From contig NZ_JNYY01000001.1 in assembly GCF_000716785.1 (NCBI RefSeq), positions 806,001 to 870,000 of the forward strand: DNA of 64,000 nt. The letters run 5' to 3'. The stretch is from Amycolatopsis vancoresmycina (lineage in GTDB: Bacteria > Actinomycetota > Actinomycetes > Mycobacteriales > Pseudonocardiaceae). This document shows positions 30,277 through 38,943 of the stretch, one piece after another (the first letter of the stretch is position 1; every line of letters begins with the position of its first letter). Both the position numbers and the translations under genes were made by a program. A model generated the notes under the pieces. It was not told the DNA's origin, did not search any database, and was given only the letters and a program-made list of their open reading frames with translations.

Positions 30277-31431
30277 ATGGATGCCGAAAACCTGGTCGTC
30301 ATCGGAAGCGGGCCGGCCGGCGTGTCGGCGGTCCGCGCGTACCGGGAAGCCGGCGGTGCCGGAGAAGTCCGCCTGCTCTCCGCGGACGCCGATCCGCCCT
30401 ACGAGCGCCCGCCGCTGTCGAAGGAGTTCCTGCGCGGCGAAGCCGGGCTCAGCCCGATCGACGAAGACTTCGCCAAGATCCACGACGTCACCGTGACGCT
30501 GGACGACCCGGTCACCGAGCTGGGCGAGGACCGGGTCCGGACGGCCTCCGGCGCGGTCCACGGCTTCACCACCTGCCTGCTCGCCACCGGCGCGGAACCC
30601 GTGCGGCCCGGCATCCCGGGTGCCGATCACCGAGACGTCCGGACACTGCGGTCGGCCGCCGATTCACGCGCCCTGCGCGCGGCCGCCTCCGGTGTGCGCA
30701 GCGCGATCGTCGTCGGCGCCGGGTTCATCGGCTGCGAGGCCGCGGTTTCGCTGTCCCGGCTCGGGCTGCAGGTCACCGTCGTCTGCCCGGACGACGTCCC
30801 GCAGGAAAAGCGGCTCGGCCGCGATGCGGGCCGGTTCCTGCTGCGCTGGCTCAAGGCGGAGGGGGTGAGCGTGCTGCGCGGCACGAAGCTGCTGGCGGTC
30901 GAGGGCGGCCACCGGATCCGCACCGACCTGGTGCCGGTCCTGGACGCGGGTGTCGTCGTGCTCGCCACCGGTGTCCGGCCGCGGACCGAGCTGGCCGAAG
31001 CCGCCGGCATCGCCCTCGAGCAGGGCCGGATCCGCACCGACGAGCACCTGCGGACCAGCCGGCCCGGCGTGCTGGCGGCGGGCGACGTCGCGCTGGCCTA
31101 CAACCCCGCGGCCGGACGGGCTCTCGCGGTCGAGCACTGGGGCGAAGGCCTCGCGATGGGCGAAGTGGCCGGGCGGACCGCGGCCGGGCAGGACGCCGCC
31201 TGGGCCGAGGTCCCCGGTTTCTGGTCGGTGATCGGCGACCGCGTGCTCAAGTACGCCGCCTGGGGCGACGGCTTCGACCGCGCGCACCCGCGGCCGCGCG
31301 ACGACGGCGGCTTCACGGTCTGGTACGAACGCGACGGCCGGACGGTCGGCGTCCTCACCCACGAAGCGGACGAAGACTACGAACGGGGCCAGGACCTCGT
31401 CCGCCGCGGTGCGCCCGTCCCGGCGTCATAA
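30277..31431 (+). CDS. FAD-dependent NAD(P)/ferredoxin reductase-type oxidoreductase
   Basis: Flavoprotein of 384 residues of the pyridine-nucleotide-disulfide family without a redox disulfide, like the reductases that feed electrons to oxygenases and cytochromes P450. Seen: N-terminal FAD motif VVIGSGPAGVSAVRAY, PPYERPPLSKEFL, the central NAD(P) motif IVVGAGFIGCEAAVSL (about residues 144-159), VVVLATGVRPRTELAE, and AAGDVALAYN near residue 268. The ATG at 30277 is preceded only by weak ribosome signals. The frame from 30175 lacks coding character. No ferredoxin or oxygenase gene adjoins it, so its partner is unknown. It overlaps the convergent CorA gene by six bases. Confidence 0.85.
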   Translation: MDAENLVVIGSGPAGVSAVRAYREAGGAGEVRLLSADADPPYERPPLSKEFLRGEAGLSPIDEDFAKIHDVTVTLDDPVTELGEDRVRTASGAVHGFTTCLLATGAEPVRPGIPGADHRDVRTLRSAADSRALRAAASGVRSAIVVGAGFIGCEAAVSLSRLGLQVTVVCPDDVPQEKRLGRDAGRFLLRWLKAEGVSVLRGTKLLAVEGGHRIRTDLVPVLDAGVVVLATGVRPRTELAEAAGIALEQGRIRTDEHLRTSRPGVLAAGDVALAYNPAAGRALAVEHWGEGLAMGEVAGRTAAGQDAAWAEVPGFWSVIGDRVLKYAAWGDGFDRAHPRPRDDGGFTVWYERDGRTVGVLTHEADEDYERGQDLVRRGAPVPAS

Positions 31432-32397
31432 CCAGTCCCGCTTCTTGAAGAGCACGTACAGCCCGACCGAAAGCACCAGCATCACGGTCGTCGACACCCA
31501 GAACCCGGCCGTCGTGCCGTTGCCGGGATAGGGGACGTTCTGCCCGTAGAAGCCGGTCACCGCGGTCGGGACCGCGATCACCGCGGCCCACCCGGTGACC
31601 TTCTTCATGATCAGGTTCAGCCGGTCGCTCTGCAGGTTCAGCTGGGTTTCGCGGACGGTCGTGAGGCGTTCGCGCAGGGCCTCGAGGTGGTCGGCGGCCT
31701 GCCGCGCGTGGTCGTGGACGTCGGCGAAGTACGGCCGGGTCGTGCCGTCGGCCAGGTGCAGGTCCGGGCGCATCAGCGAGCCGAGGACGTCGGGCACGGG
31801 GCCCACGACCTTGCGCAGCCTGGTCAGGTTCTTGCGCACCCGGAACGACCGGCGCTGCAGTTCGTCGGTGTCCGGGCGGTCGTCGAAGACCAGGTCCTCC
31901 AGGGCCTCGACCTCGTCGTCGAGCACCTGGACGGCGTCGAAGTGGCCGTCGACGACGTGGTCGAGCAGGCCGTGCAGCAGGAACGGCACACCGGACGCGG
32001 CCAGGTCCGGCGCCTGGTCCCAGCGGTCGGTGACCGCGTCGATGTCGAAGCCGTCCTCCTTGCGGACGGTCACGAGCGCACGGGGTGTGATGAACACGGC
32101 GAGCTCGGACGTCTGCGGACGGTCGCTCGCGGAACCGAACCGGACCGCGTACGCGGTGAGGAAGGCGTGCCCGTCGTAGCGGTCCAATTTGGGCCGCTGG
32201 TGCTCCTGCACGGCGTCTTCGACGGCCAGCCGGTGCAGGCCCAGATCGCCGGCGAGCCGGGACAGGTCCGCTTCGGACGGCTCGCAGAGATCGATCCACA
32301 CCACCGTGCCCGGTTCGGCCAGGACGGCGGCCGCCTCCGCCACCGGGAAGTCTTCCTTCTGCAGCGTGCCGTCGCGGTAGGCCCGGGTTTTCGTCAT
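31426..32397 (-). CDS. corA: CorA-family magnesium/cobalt transporter
   Basis: Divalent-cation channel of 323 residues, the usual CorA size. A large cytoplasmic alpha/beta N-terminal domain and long stalk helices (LEALRERLTTVRETQLNLQS) precede two C-terminal membrane helices. The pore-loop signature, normally YGMN, reads YGQNVPYPG here, then WVSTTVMLVLSVGLYVLFKKRDWL. Met-to-Gln in this triad is a change seen from the sequence; its effect on ion choice is unknown. I chose ATG 32397. A GTG at 32430 would add 11 residues. It is divergent from the acyl-CoA dehydrogenase-like gene and overlaps the flavoprotein gene at its 3' end. Confidence 0.87.
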   Translation of the reverse strand: MTKTRAYRDGTLQKEDFPVAEAAAVLAEPGTVVWIDLCEPSEADLSRLAGDLGLHRLAVEDAVQEHQRPKLDRYDGHAFLTAYAVRFGSASDRPQTSELAVFITPRALVTVRKEDGFDIDAVTDRWDQAPDLAASGVPFLLHGLLDHVVDGHFDAVQVLDDEVEALEDLVFDDRPDTDELQRRSFRVRKNLTRLRKVVGPVPDVLGSLMRPDLHLADGTTRPYFADVHDHARQAADHLEALRERLTTVRETQLNLQSDRLNLIMKKVTGWAAVIAVPTAVTGFYGQNVPYPGNGTTAGFWVSTTVMLVLSVGLYVLFKKRDWL

Positions 32398-32472
32398 GCC
32401 CGGGGAGTGCCCGGCCACGAAAGCGTTCACACGCTCGCGTGAACGGCGGAAAACGGGGTACTCGCCGATCTT

Positions 32473-33423
32473 GTGGAGAGCCTGCTGACCGAGCACCCGC
32501 CCAAGCCCCTGCCCGCGCCGCGCACGGTCGCGGCCATCGGGGCCGAGCTGCGCACGCTGCACGCCGCGGGCGAACTCGGCCTGCCCCGGCCCGGCGCCGG
32601 CCGGACCGCCGCTCGCTGGGCGGCCCTGGCGGCGTTCGGCCGCCGGGACCTGGCCCTGGCCCGGCTCGCCGAGGGACACACCGACGCCGTCGCGATCCTC
32701 GAAGAGGCAGGCCGCTCCCCCGTTCCCGGCGCGCTCTACGGCGTGTGGGCGGCGAAGTCCGGCGGCACCGGCGCGGCCCTCGAGGACGGTGTGCTGACCG
32801 GCACGGTCCGGTTCTGCTCGGGCCTGACGCTGCTCGACCGCGCGCTGGTGGCCGCGGGTGACCACCTGGTCGAGGTGGACCTGGCCGACCCCGGTGTCCG
32901 GCGGCACCCGGACGCGTGGCAGGCGGTCGGGATGGACGCCTCCGACAGCGGTGACGTGGTCTTCGACGGCGTGCGCGCCGAGGTGCTCGGCCCGCCCGGC
33001 TGGTACGTGGCCCGGCCCGGGTTCGCCCTGGGCGGCGCCGGCGTGGCGGCGGTCTGGCTCGGCGGTGCGGCAGGCGTCTTCGACGGCGTCCTCGCGTACC
33101 TGCGCGACCGCGGCACCGCCGACGAACACCAGCTGGCGCACTTGGGCGCGATGCACACGGCGCTGAGCACGGCCGAAGCGGTGCTCGCCCGGGCGGCCGC
33201 AGCGGACGTGGTGGACGCCCTGCTCGCGGGCACCTGCCGGGCCGCGGCCGAGCGCACCGCCGTCGAGATCCTGGAACGGGCGCTGAAGGTCACCGGGCCG
33301 ACGCCGGCGTGCCGGGACCGCCGGTTCGCGCAGCGGATCGCCGACCTGCCGGTGTACGTCCGGCAGCACCACGCCGAGCGGGACCTCGCCGCGCTCGGCC
33401 GAGACGTCCTGGGCCGCGCATGA
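32473..33423 (+). CDS. Short acyl-CoA dehydrogenase-like protein
   Basis: A 316-residue protein with the acyl-CoA dehydrogenase fold but shorter than the usual 370-400. Recognisable parts: ALYGVWAAKSGGTGAALEDGVLTGTVRFCSG in the flavin-binding beta domain, then VVFDGVRAEVLG and a C-terminal helical bundle with AERTAVEILERALKVTGPTPACRDRRFAQRIADLPVY-type helices. No clear catalytic glutamate is visible. It is first in a tight three-gene operon (next start overlaps by ATGA) with a PIG-L/methyltransferase fusion and a glycosyltransferase. This suggests a role in making a small modified lipid or sugar derivative, but the product is unknown. GTG start at 32473. Confidence 0.75.
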   Translation: MESLLTEHPPKPLPAPRTVAAIGAELRTLHAAGELGLPRPGAGRTAARWAALAAFGRRDLALARLAEGHTDAVAILEEAGRSPVPGALYGVWAAKSGGTGAALEDGVLTGTVRFCSGLTLLDRALVAAGDHLVEVDLADPGVRRHPDAWQAVGMDASDSGDVVFDGVRAEVLGPPGWYVARPGFALGGAGVAAVWLGGAAGVFDGVLAYLRDRGTADEHQLAHLGAMHTALSTAEAVLARAAAADVVDALLAGTCRAAAERTAVEILERALKVTGPTPACRDRRFAQRIADLPVYVRQHHAERDLAALGRDVLGRA

Positions 33424-34703
33424 CCTCGTACGTCCCGGAAAGCGAATGGGCCACGCGGCCCGCGTCACCGCCGTGGCCCGCGCAGCGGTTCGAGCGCGCG
33501 CTCGTCGTCGCCGCCCATCCCGACGACGAGACGCTGGGCGCGAGCGGGCTCCTGCAGCGGCTGCACGCCGAGGGCACCGCGGTGACGCTGGTCGTCGCGA
33601 CCGACGGCGAAGCGGCGTTCCCGGACTCGTCCGGCGAAGAACGCCGGGCGCTGGGCCGGACCCGCCGCCGCGAACTCCGGGATTCCTTGCGGGAGCAGGG
33701 ACTTCCGGAGGTGGAGCCGGTGTGGCTCGGCCTGCCGGACTCCGCGCTCGCCGCGCACGAGGACGAGCTGGCCGACGCCCTGCGACCGCACGCCGCCGGG
33801 TACGACCTGTGCCTGCTGCCGTGGCCCGGCGATCCGCACCCGGACCACCAAGCGGCCGCGCGTGCCGCCCTCGCGGCGGCGCCGCTCACCACGCAGTGCT
33901 GGTCGTACCCGATCTGGCTGTGGCACTGGTTGCGTCCGGACGACCCGGGCATCCCCTGGCCGCGGGCGCGGTCCCTGCGGCTCACCGAGGCCGAGCGCGA
34001 AGCGAAAGCCGCGGCCCTGGCGGCTTTCCCGTCGCAGCTGAAGCCGGGCCCGCGCGGCGAGCCACCGATCCTGCCCGAGGAGGTGCTGGCCCACTTCGCC
34101 CGCGACACCGAGGTCTTCTTCCGCGAACCACCGCGGTCCTCGGCGCCGGTCAGCCGGTTCACCGAGCTGTACGCCGGCGCCGAAGACCCGTGGTCGGTGC
34201 GGACGAAGTGGTACGAACGGCGCAAGCGCGCGATGGTGCTGGCCTGCCTGCCCGACGACCGGTACGGCACGGTCGTCGAGCCGGGCTGCGGCGTCGGCGC
34301 ACTCACCCGCGACCTCGCGGACCGGGCCGGTCGGCTGATCGCCTTCGACCCGGTGCCCGCCGCGGCCGAGCGCGCCGGCCGGGCCGTCGCCGATCTGTCG
34401 CATGTGGACGTCCACATCGGATCGGTGCCCGACGCGCTGCCGGACGGCCCGGTCGACCTGCTGGTGTACGGCGAACTGCTGTACTACCTGGACGACGAAG
34501 CCCTCGAACGGACCGTGGCGGCGTCGGTGGCGGCGCTGCGGCCCGGCGGGCACCTGCTGGCCGTGCACTGGCTCTCGTGGGCGCCGGAGGCGCCGCGCGA
34601 CGGCCGGGACGCGCACGCACGGCTGCTGGCGAACCCCGCGCTCGAGCCGCTGGTCGAGCACACCGACGAGGAGTTCCTGCTGCACGTGCTGAGGCGCCGG
34701 TGA
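33420..34703 (+). CDS. PIG-L deacetylase fused to SAM-dependent methyltransferase
   Basis: Two-domain enzyme of 427 residues. The N-terminal PIG-L (LmbE-like) zinc deacetylase has VAAHPDDETLGASG (about residues 30-43) and WPGDPHPDHQAAARAA (about 137-152), whose His/Asp residues bind metal. It would remove an acetyl group from an amino sugar. The C-terminal NodS-like methyltransferase begins near residue 255 with VVEPGCGVGALTRDLADR and ALRPGGHLLAVHW. The fusion suggests deacetylation followed by N-methylation of the freed amine, as in Nod-factor chemistry. ATG 33420 overlaps the previous stop (ATGA), and the next gene starts in a GTGA overlap. Confidence 0.85.
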   Translation: MTSYVPESEWATRPASPPWPAQRFERALVVAAHPDDETLGASGLLQRLHAEGTAVTLVVATDGEAAFPDSSGEERRALGRTRRRELRDSLREQGLPEVEPVWLGLPDSALAAHEDELADALRPHAAGYDLCLLPWPGDPHPDHQAAARAALAAAPLTTQCWSYPIWLWHWLRPDDPGIPWPRARSLRLTEAEREAKAAALAAFPSQLKPGPRGEPPILPEEVLAHFARDTEVFFREPPRSSAPVSRFTELYAGAEDPWSVRTKWYERRKRAMVLACLPDDRYGTVVEPGCGVGALTRDLADRAGRLIAFDPVPAAAERAGRAVADLSHVDVHIGSVPDALPDGPVDLLVYGELLYYLDDEALERTVAASVAALRPGGHLLAVHWLSWAPEAPRDGRDAHARLLANPALEPLVEHTDEEFLLHVLRRR

Positions 34704-35431
34704 TCGAGGCGGTCGGCGTGGTCGTGCCGGCCCGGGACGAAGCGGAGCTGGTCGGCGCGTGCGTGCACGCCCTCCGGGACGCCCTGCGGCAGCTGCCGTC
34801 CGGGGTTTCGGCCGCGGTCTGCGTGGTCGCCGACCGCTGCCGGGACACCACCGCCGCGGTCGCCAGGGCGGCGTTCGGCGATCTGGCCGGCGTGGTCGTG
34901 GAGTGCCGGTCGGCCCGGACGATCGGCGAGGTCCGCGATTTCGGGCTGGCGCGGGTCCGCCGGCTGCTGGACGCCCCCGCGGCCGGGACGCTGCTGCTGA
35001 GCACCGACGCGGACACCCGGGTGACGCCGGGATGGGCTCGTGCCCACCTGGCCCGGGCGCGGCAGGGCTACCACGCGATCGCCGGGACGGCCGAGCTGTC
35101 GACCCCGTTCAGCACGTCGGCCCGGGCACTGCGACGGTACGAGGACATCCTGGGCCGCGCGCGCACCCCGGCGGGCCACGGATCGGTCTACGGGGCGAAC
35201 CTCGGCATTCGCGCGGACGCGTTCGACGCGGTGGGCGGCTTCGGCCCGTGCGCGACCGGCGAGGACCACGACCTGTGGCGCCGTCTCGGGCGGGCGGGGT
35301 TCCGCCGCTGCTTCGAGGCGCTGGCTCCGGTGGTGACGAGCGCCCGGCTCCACGGCCGCGCGCCGGACGGTCTCGCGGCCCTGCTGCGGAGCCTGGTGCC
35401 GGAACCGGACTGCTGCGGCGGCCGCCCGTAG
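34700..35431 (+). CDS. Family 2-type glycosyltransferase
   Basis: A 243-residue GT-A fold transferase. The nucleotide-sugar site shows GVVVPARDEAELVGACVHAL at the N-terminus, AAVCVVADRCRDTTAAVA, and the metal-binding LLLSTDADTRVTPGWARAHL (DADxR, about residues 100-110). GANLGIRADAFDAVGGFG and GEDHDLWRRLGRAG supply the acceptor and catalytic regions. It likely adds a sugar to the product of the deacetylase/methyltransferase. It is the last gene of the three-gene operon, with GTG overlapping the TGA before it. No membrane segment is evident, so it is probably cytoplasmic. Confidence 0.82.
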   Translation: MIEAVGVVVPARDEAELVGACVHALRDALRQLPSGVSAAVCVVADRCRDTTAAVARAAFGDLAGVVVECRSARTIGEVRDFGLARVRRLLDAPAAGTLLLSTDADTRVTPGWARAHLARARQGYHAIAGTAELSTPFSTSARALRRYEDILGRARTPAGHGSVYGANLGIRADAFDAVGGFGPCATGEDHDLWRRLGRAGFRRCFEALAPVVTSARLHGRAPDGLAALLRSLVPEPDCCGGRP

Positions 35432-35513
35432 GCGTGGCCACCGGCCAGGCAATCCCCGGATCGCGAGCGAGCTGGACCTTCTCATGGTCGGCGGCCGGGC
35501 ATTGTCGCCGAAG

Positions 35514-35536
35514 ATCGTATCGCTTATCGTATACGA
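35514..35536. promoter_or_regulatory. ATCGTAT repeats upstream of the AraC-type gene
   Basis: ATCGTAT (35514-35520) and ATCGTATACGA (35526-35536, containing the palindrome TCGTATACGA) lie about 35 bases before the AraC-type gene. They stand out as AT-rich in a GC-rich setting. A related ATCGTATATCAT occurs at 51203, before the homoprotocatechuate genes. They are candidate sites for the GntR regulator at 52653. Confidence 0.5.
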
Positions 35537-35569
35537 CGCCGCACCCTCCCGACGCTGCGAGGTGACCCC

Positions 35570-36514
35570 GTGCCTGCCCCGACGACCCTCATCGCCCGTG
35601 ACTTCACCGAGTTCCGCACCGCCGTTTCGCAGTCCTTCGTGCCGCTGCACGTGACCGCGGGCGGTGACGGCTTCCGCGGCCGGATCCGCTCGTCGGTGGC
35701 CGACGACGTGCAGGTTTCCGAGGTGACCGCGTCGCCCCACGTCGTCGAGCGCACGCCGGAGCTGATCGCGCGCGGCGAGCGCCGCTACTACAAGCTGAGC
35801 CTGATCCTGGCCGGCACCGGGCTGCTCGTGCAGGACGACCGCCAGGCCGTGCTGCGCCCCGGCGACGTCGCCCTCTACGACACGCACCGGCCGTACTCGC
35901 TGGTGTTCGAAGAGGACTTCCGGACGCTGGTCATGATGTTCCCGCAGCGGCTGATCGACCTGCCCGCCGAGCTGGTCGGGCGGCTGACCGCGGTGCGGAT
36001 GTCGGGCAAGGAGGGGGTCGGCAACGTCGTCGTGCCGTTCCTCGCCCAGCTCGGCGGCAACCTCGAGCAGCTGGCGGGCCCGGCGGGCGCGCGGCTGGCG
36101 CACAGCGCCGTCGACCTGCTGTCCACCCTGTTCGCCACCGAGCTGGACCTGGCGCGGGCGAACGCCGACCCGCACCACGAGCTGATGCGCCGGATCCGCG
36201 CCCACATCGACGCGAACCTGCACTCGGCGGACCTGACCCCGGCGCGGATCGCGGCCGAGCACTTCATCTCCACCCGGCACCTGCACGGGCTGTTCCAGGA
36301 GCAGGGCACCACCGTCTCCGGCTGGATCCGCACCCGGCGGCTCGAGCACTGCCGCCGCGACCTGCTCGACCCGGTGCACGCCGGCCGCCCGGTCGCGGCC
36401 ATCGCCGCCCGCTGGGGGTTCGTCGACGCGGCGCACTTCAGCCGGGTGTTCAAGACCGCGTTCGGGCGGGCGCCGAGCGAGGTGCGCCGGGAGTTGACCG
36501 TCAGCGTCCGGTAG
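35570..36514 (+). CDS. AraC-family transcriptional regulator (AraC-binding-like N-terminal domain)
   Basis: Activator of 314 residues. The N-terminal half is the AraC-binding-like type: VERTPELIARGERRYYKLSLILAG, then LRPGDVALYDTHRPYSLVF. The C-terminal double helix-turn-helix has IRAHIDANLHSADLTPARIAAEHFIS (about residues 205-230) and AAIAARWGFVDAAHFSRVFK. GTG start at 35570 with GAGGTG upstream. It heads the long plus-strand set that includes MoaF, a SnoaL-like protein and an ABC importer, and probably activates the amine-degradation genes, as aromatic- or amine-sensing AraC proteins do elsewhere. Its own promoter carries the ATCGTAT repeats. Confidence 0.87.
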   Translation: MPAPTTLIARDFTEFRTAVSQSFVPLHVTAGGDGFRGRIRSSVADDVQVSEVTASPHVVERTPELIARGERRYYKLSLILAGTGLLVQDDRQAVLRPGDVALYDTHRPYSLVFEEDFRTLVMMFPQRLIDLPAELVGRLTAVRMSGKEGVGNVVVPFLAQLGGNLEQLAGPAGARLAHSAVDLLSTLFATELDLARANADPHHELMRRIRAHIDANLHSADLTPARIAAEHFISTRHLHGLFQEQGTTVSGWIRTRRLEHCRRDLLDPVHAGRPVAAIAARWGFVDAAHFSRVFKTAFGRAPSEVRRELTVSVR

Positions 36515-36571
36515 TTGCCCGCCAGCGCGTGACCGCTCGCCCGCCGCGCCGGGCCGCCCGACGATGAGGCC

Positions 36572-37339
36572 ATGCCCGAAGCCCCCTCCGACGACTGGCG
36601 CACCTACGACGAGTTCGCCGCCGGCATCGCCACCTACCGGCTGCCGGCCGCCGACCTCACCGGCCGGGACGTCACGATCACCCTCGACGACGGCGAAACC
36701 CTCGCGCTGACCTTCAAGGACGCGGAGCACGTCGTGTGCAACGGCGTCGAAGACCCGTACGACGCCGTTGCCGTGCGCGACGACGTCTTCTTCGTGAACC
36801 TGCCGCTCACCAGCGTCGACGGCGAAGCGCTGACCGTCGTGTACTCGACGGCGACCCACCGCGCGCTCGCCGTCCGCTCGGTGATCGGCGCCGAAGACGT
36901 CGAGGGTGTCCCCCGCGTCTCGCAGGACTTCCGGGCGGGCGTCACCGACGGCGGCGAGCCGTCCGGGGCCGTGCCCGGGCCGTCGCGCGACCTGATCGGC
37001 AAGCGGAACCTCTACCGCTACAGCCCCGACCACCTGTACGAGCACGTCTACGTCTCCTCGCAGCGCTACGCCTGGCAGTGCCTGGAAGGCGTGCAGCGCG
37101 GTCACGGCGACATGGACCTGTCGACGGTCTGGAAGTTCGCCGACGGGCTCTACCTGTTCTGCTTCCGCGAGTTCCGGATCGCCGTGGCGAGCGTGTGGCT
37201 GCACGACCTCGGCTACGCCCTGCGCACCACCGGCGTGTTCCTCGGCCTGACCGGCGACGGGCAGTCCGAGCACTCCCGCGCCGGCGGGCACATCTACCCG
37301 CTGGGCGCGGTCGCCTACCCCGACGCCCAGCCCGTCTGA
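36572..37339 (+). CDS. MoaF-related protein, copy 1
   Basis: A 255-residue protein related to MoaF of the enterobacterial monoamine regulon, whose biochemical role is unknown. It looks like two lipocalin/calycin-type beta barrels: FKDAEHVVCNGVEDPYDAVAV in the first and LYEHVYVSSQRYAWQCLEG (from about residue 154) in the second. The second MoaF-like protein in this window (45741) shares YEHVY-S---Y-WQCL-G--RG. No signal peptide. It lies 57 bases after the AraC gene and directly before a SnoaL-like gene and an ABC importer. The link with an amine oxidase elsewhere in the island matches the original moa setting. Confidence 0.75.
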   Translation: MPEAPSDDWRTYDEFAAGIATYRLPAADLTGRDVTITLDDGETLALTFKDAEHVVCNGVEDPYDAVAVRDDVFFVNLPLTSVDGEALTVVYSTATHRALAVRSVIGAEDVEGVPRVSQDFRAGVTDGGEPSGAVPGPSRDLIGKRNLYRYSPDHLYEHVYVSSQRYAWQCLEGVQRGHGDMDLSTVWKFADGLYLFCFREFRIAVASVWLHDLGYALRTTGVFLGLTGDGQSEHSRAGGHIYPLGAVAYPDAQPV

Positions 37340-37350
37340 AGGAGTCCCTC

Positions 37351-37764
37351 GTGCCCACTGTGCCCCGTGCGTCCAATGTGGACGTCATCCGCGCGCACTA
37401 CGCCGCCAGCGACCGGGGCGACCTGCCCGGCATGCTCGCCCCGCTCGGCCCGAAGACGACGTGGACGGAGGCGGCCGGGTTCCCCTACGCCGGCACGTAC
37501 ACCGGTCCCGACGAGGTGCGCGAGCACGTGTTCGAGGCCATCGGCCGGGACTGGGACGGCTACCGCTTCACCCTCGGCGACCTGCTGGACGCCGGCGGCA
37601 CGGTGATCGGCGTCGGCACCTACACCGGCACGCACCGCGGCACCGGCCGGTCGTTCACCGCCCGCGTCGCGCACCTGTGGCGCTTCGAAGGCGGCGAGGT
37701 CGCGTCCTTCGAGCAGATCGTCGACTCCGCGCCCGTCGTGGCCGCCCTCCGGGAGCAGCAATGA
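37351..37764 (+). CDS. SnoaL/NTF2-like small-molecule-binding protein
   Basis: A 137-residue cone-shaped alpha+beta barrel protein: VDVIRAHYAASDRGDLPGMLAPL, FPYAGTYTGPDEVREHVFEAI, then FTARVAHLWRFEGGEVASFEQIVDS. Members of this fold are cyclases, isomerases, hydratases or binding proteins, and no residue here fixes which. GTG 37351 is preceded by AAGGAG at a good distance. It sits 11 bases after MoaF copy 1 and overlaps the ABC binding-protein gene (ATGA), so it belongs to the same operon and probably acts on the imported substrate or a breakdown product. Confidence 0.75.
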   Translation: MPTVPRASNVDVIRAHYAASDRGDLPGMLAPLGPKTTWTEAAGFPYAGTYTGPDEVREHVFEAIGRDWDGYRFTLGDLLDAGGTVIGVGTYTGTHRGTGRSFTARVAHLWRFEGGEVASFEQIVDSAPVVAALREQQ

Positions 37765-38933
37765 GAAAAGTCCTGCCCGCGCTCGCGACCGCCGTCCTCC
37801 TGGCCACCGCGGGCTGCGCCGGTTCCGACGCCGGCTCGAACGGCCCGATCGTGGTCGGGTCGGTGAACGCGCTGTCCGGCGCGGCCACCTTCCCGGAGGC
37901 GTCCCAGGCGGCGAAGGCCGTCTTCGACGCGGCCAACGCGGCCGGCGGCGTCAACGGCCGCCGGATCGAGTACAAGGCCATCGACGACAAGGGCGACCCG
38001 GCCGCGGCCGCGGCGGCCGCCCGCGAGGTGGTCGGCGGCGACCAGGCCGTCGCGCTCGTCGGCTCGTCGAGCCTCATCGAGTGCGAGATCAACGAGAAGT
38101 ACTACGAGCAGCAGAAGATCCTTTCGATGCCGGGCATCGGCGTCGACCCGGCGTGCTTCTCCAGCCCGAACATCGCGCCGGTCAACGTCGGGCCGTTCCA
38201 CGACATGACGCTGACCCTGCTCTACGGCTCGGAAGTGCTGAAGCAGGACGACATCTGCGCGCTGCTGGAGATCGCCGGCAACACGCTCCCGGCGTACCAG
38301 GCGGCCATCGGCGAGTGGACGAAGATCACCGGCAAGAAGCTGAAGTACGTCGACTCGACCGTCCCCTATGGAGGGTCGGACTACACGCCCTACATCGTCA
38401 AGGCGCGCGCGGCCGGCTGCAAGGCGATCACCGTCAACCCGGTGGAGCCGGACTCGATCGGGCAGCTCAAGGCCGCGCAGGCGCAGGGCTGGACCGACGT
38501 CACATGGCTGCTGCTGACCAGTGTCTACAGCGAGAACTACGCCAAGGCGATCTCCAACGCGGGCGCCGGCGTGTACGTGCCGGCCGAGTTCTACCCGTTC
38601 ACCGACGCCGCCGCCCCGGCCAACAAGGAGTGGCGGGACCTGATGACGCAGCACAAGATCCCGCTGACGTCGTTCAGCCAGGGCGGCTACCTGGCCGCGA
38701 AGTACTTCCTCGCCGTCCTTCGCGGGATGAAGGGCGACATCACGCGCGAGACGGTGTCGAAGGCGCTGCGCGAGATGAAGCCGATCAGCGATCCGATGGT
38801 CGGCACGCCGTACGTGTTCGGGCCCGCGCAGGCGCACCACGACAACACCGCGGGCTGGCCGATCAAGCTCGCGACCGGCGCCGGCAAGTGGGAACTGGTG
38901 GCGCAGGACTGGCTCCGGATCCCGAAGCAGTAG
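37761..38933 (+). CDS. HAAT-type ABC transporter substrate-binding lipoprotein (LivK-like)
   Basis: Lipoprotein of 390 residues with lipobox ATAGC (Cys19) and a periplasmic-binding-protein type 1 fold: IVVGSVNALSGAATFPE, then ANAAGGVNGRRIEYKAIDDKGD, which is the LivJ/LivK hallmark. FSQGGYLAAKYFLAVLR lies near the end. It would bind an amino acid-like or aromatic ligand outside the cell. The placement among amine- and aromatic-degrading genes argues for an aromatic amine or acid rather than branched-chain amino acids; this is inference. It is followed by two permeases and two ATPase domains. Confidence 0.88.
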   Translation: MRKVLPALATAVLLATAGCAGSDAGSNGPIVVGSVNALSGAATFPEASQAAKAVFDAANAAGGVNGRRIEYKAIDDKGDPAAAAAAAREVVGGDQAVALVGSSSLIECEINEKYYEQQKILSMPGIGVDPACFSSPNIAPVNVGPFHDMTLTLLYGSEVLKQDDICALLEIAGNTLPAYQAAIGEWTKITGKKLKYVDSTVPYGGSDYTPYIVKARAAGCKAITVNPVEPDSIGQLKAAQAQGWTDVTWLLLTSVYSENYAKAISNAGAGVYVPAEFYPFTDAAAPANKEWRDLMTQHKIPLTSFSQGGYLAAKYFLAVLRGMKGDITRETVSKALREMKPISDPMVGTPYVFGPAQAHHDNTAGWPIKLATGAGKWELVAQDWLRIPKQ

Positions 38934-38943
38934 GAGGACGTTC

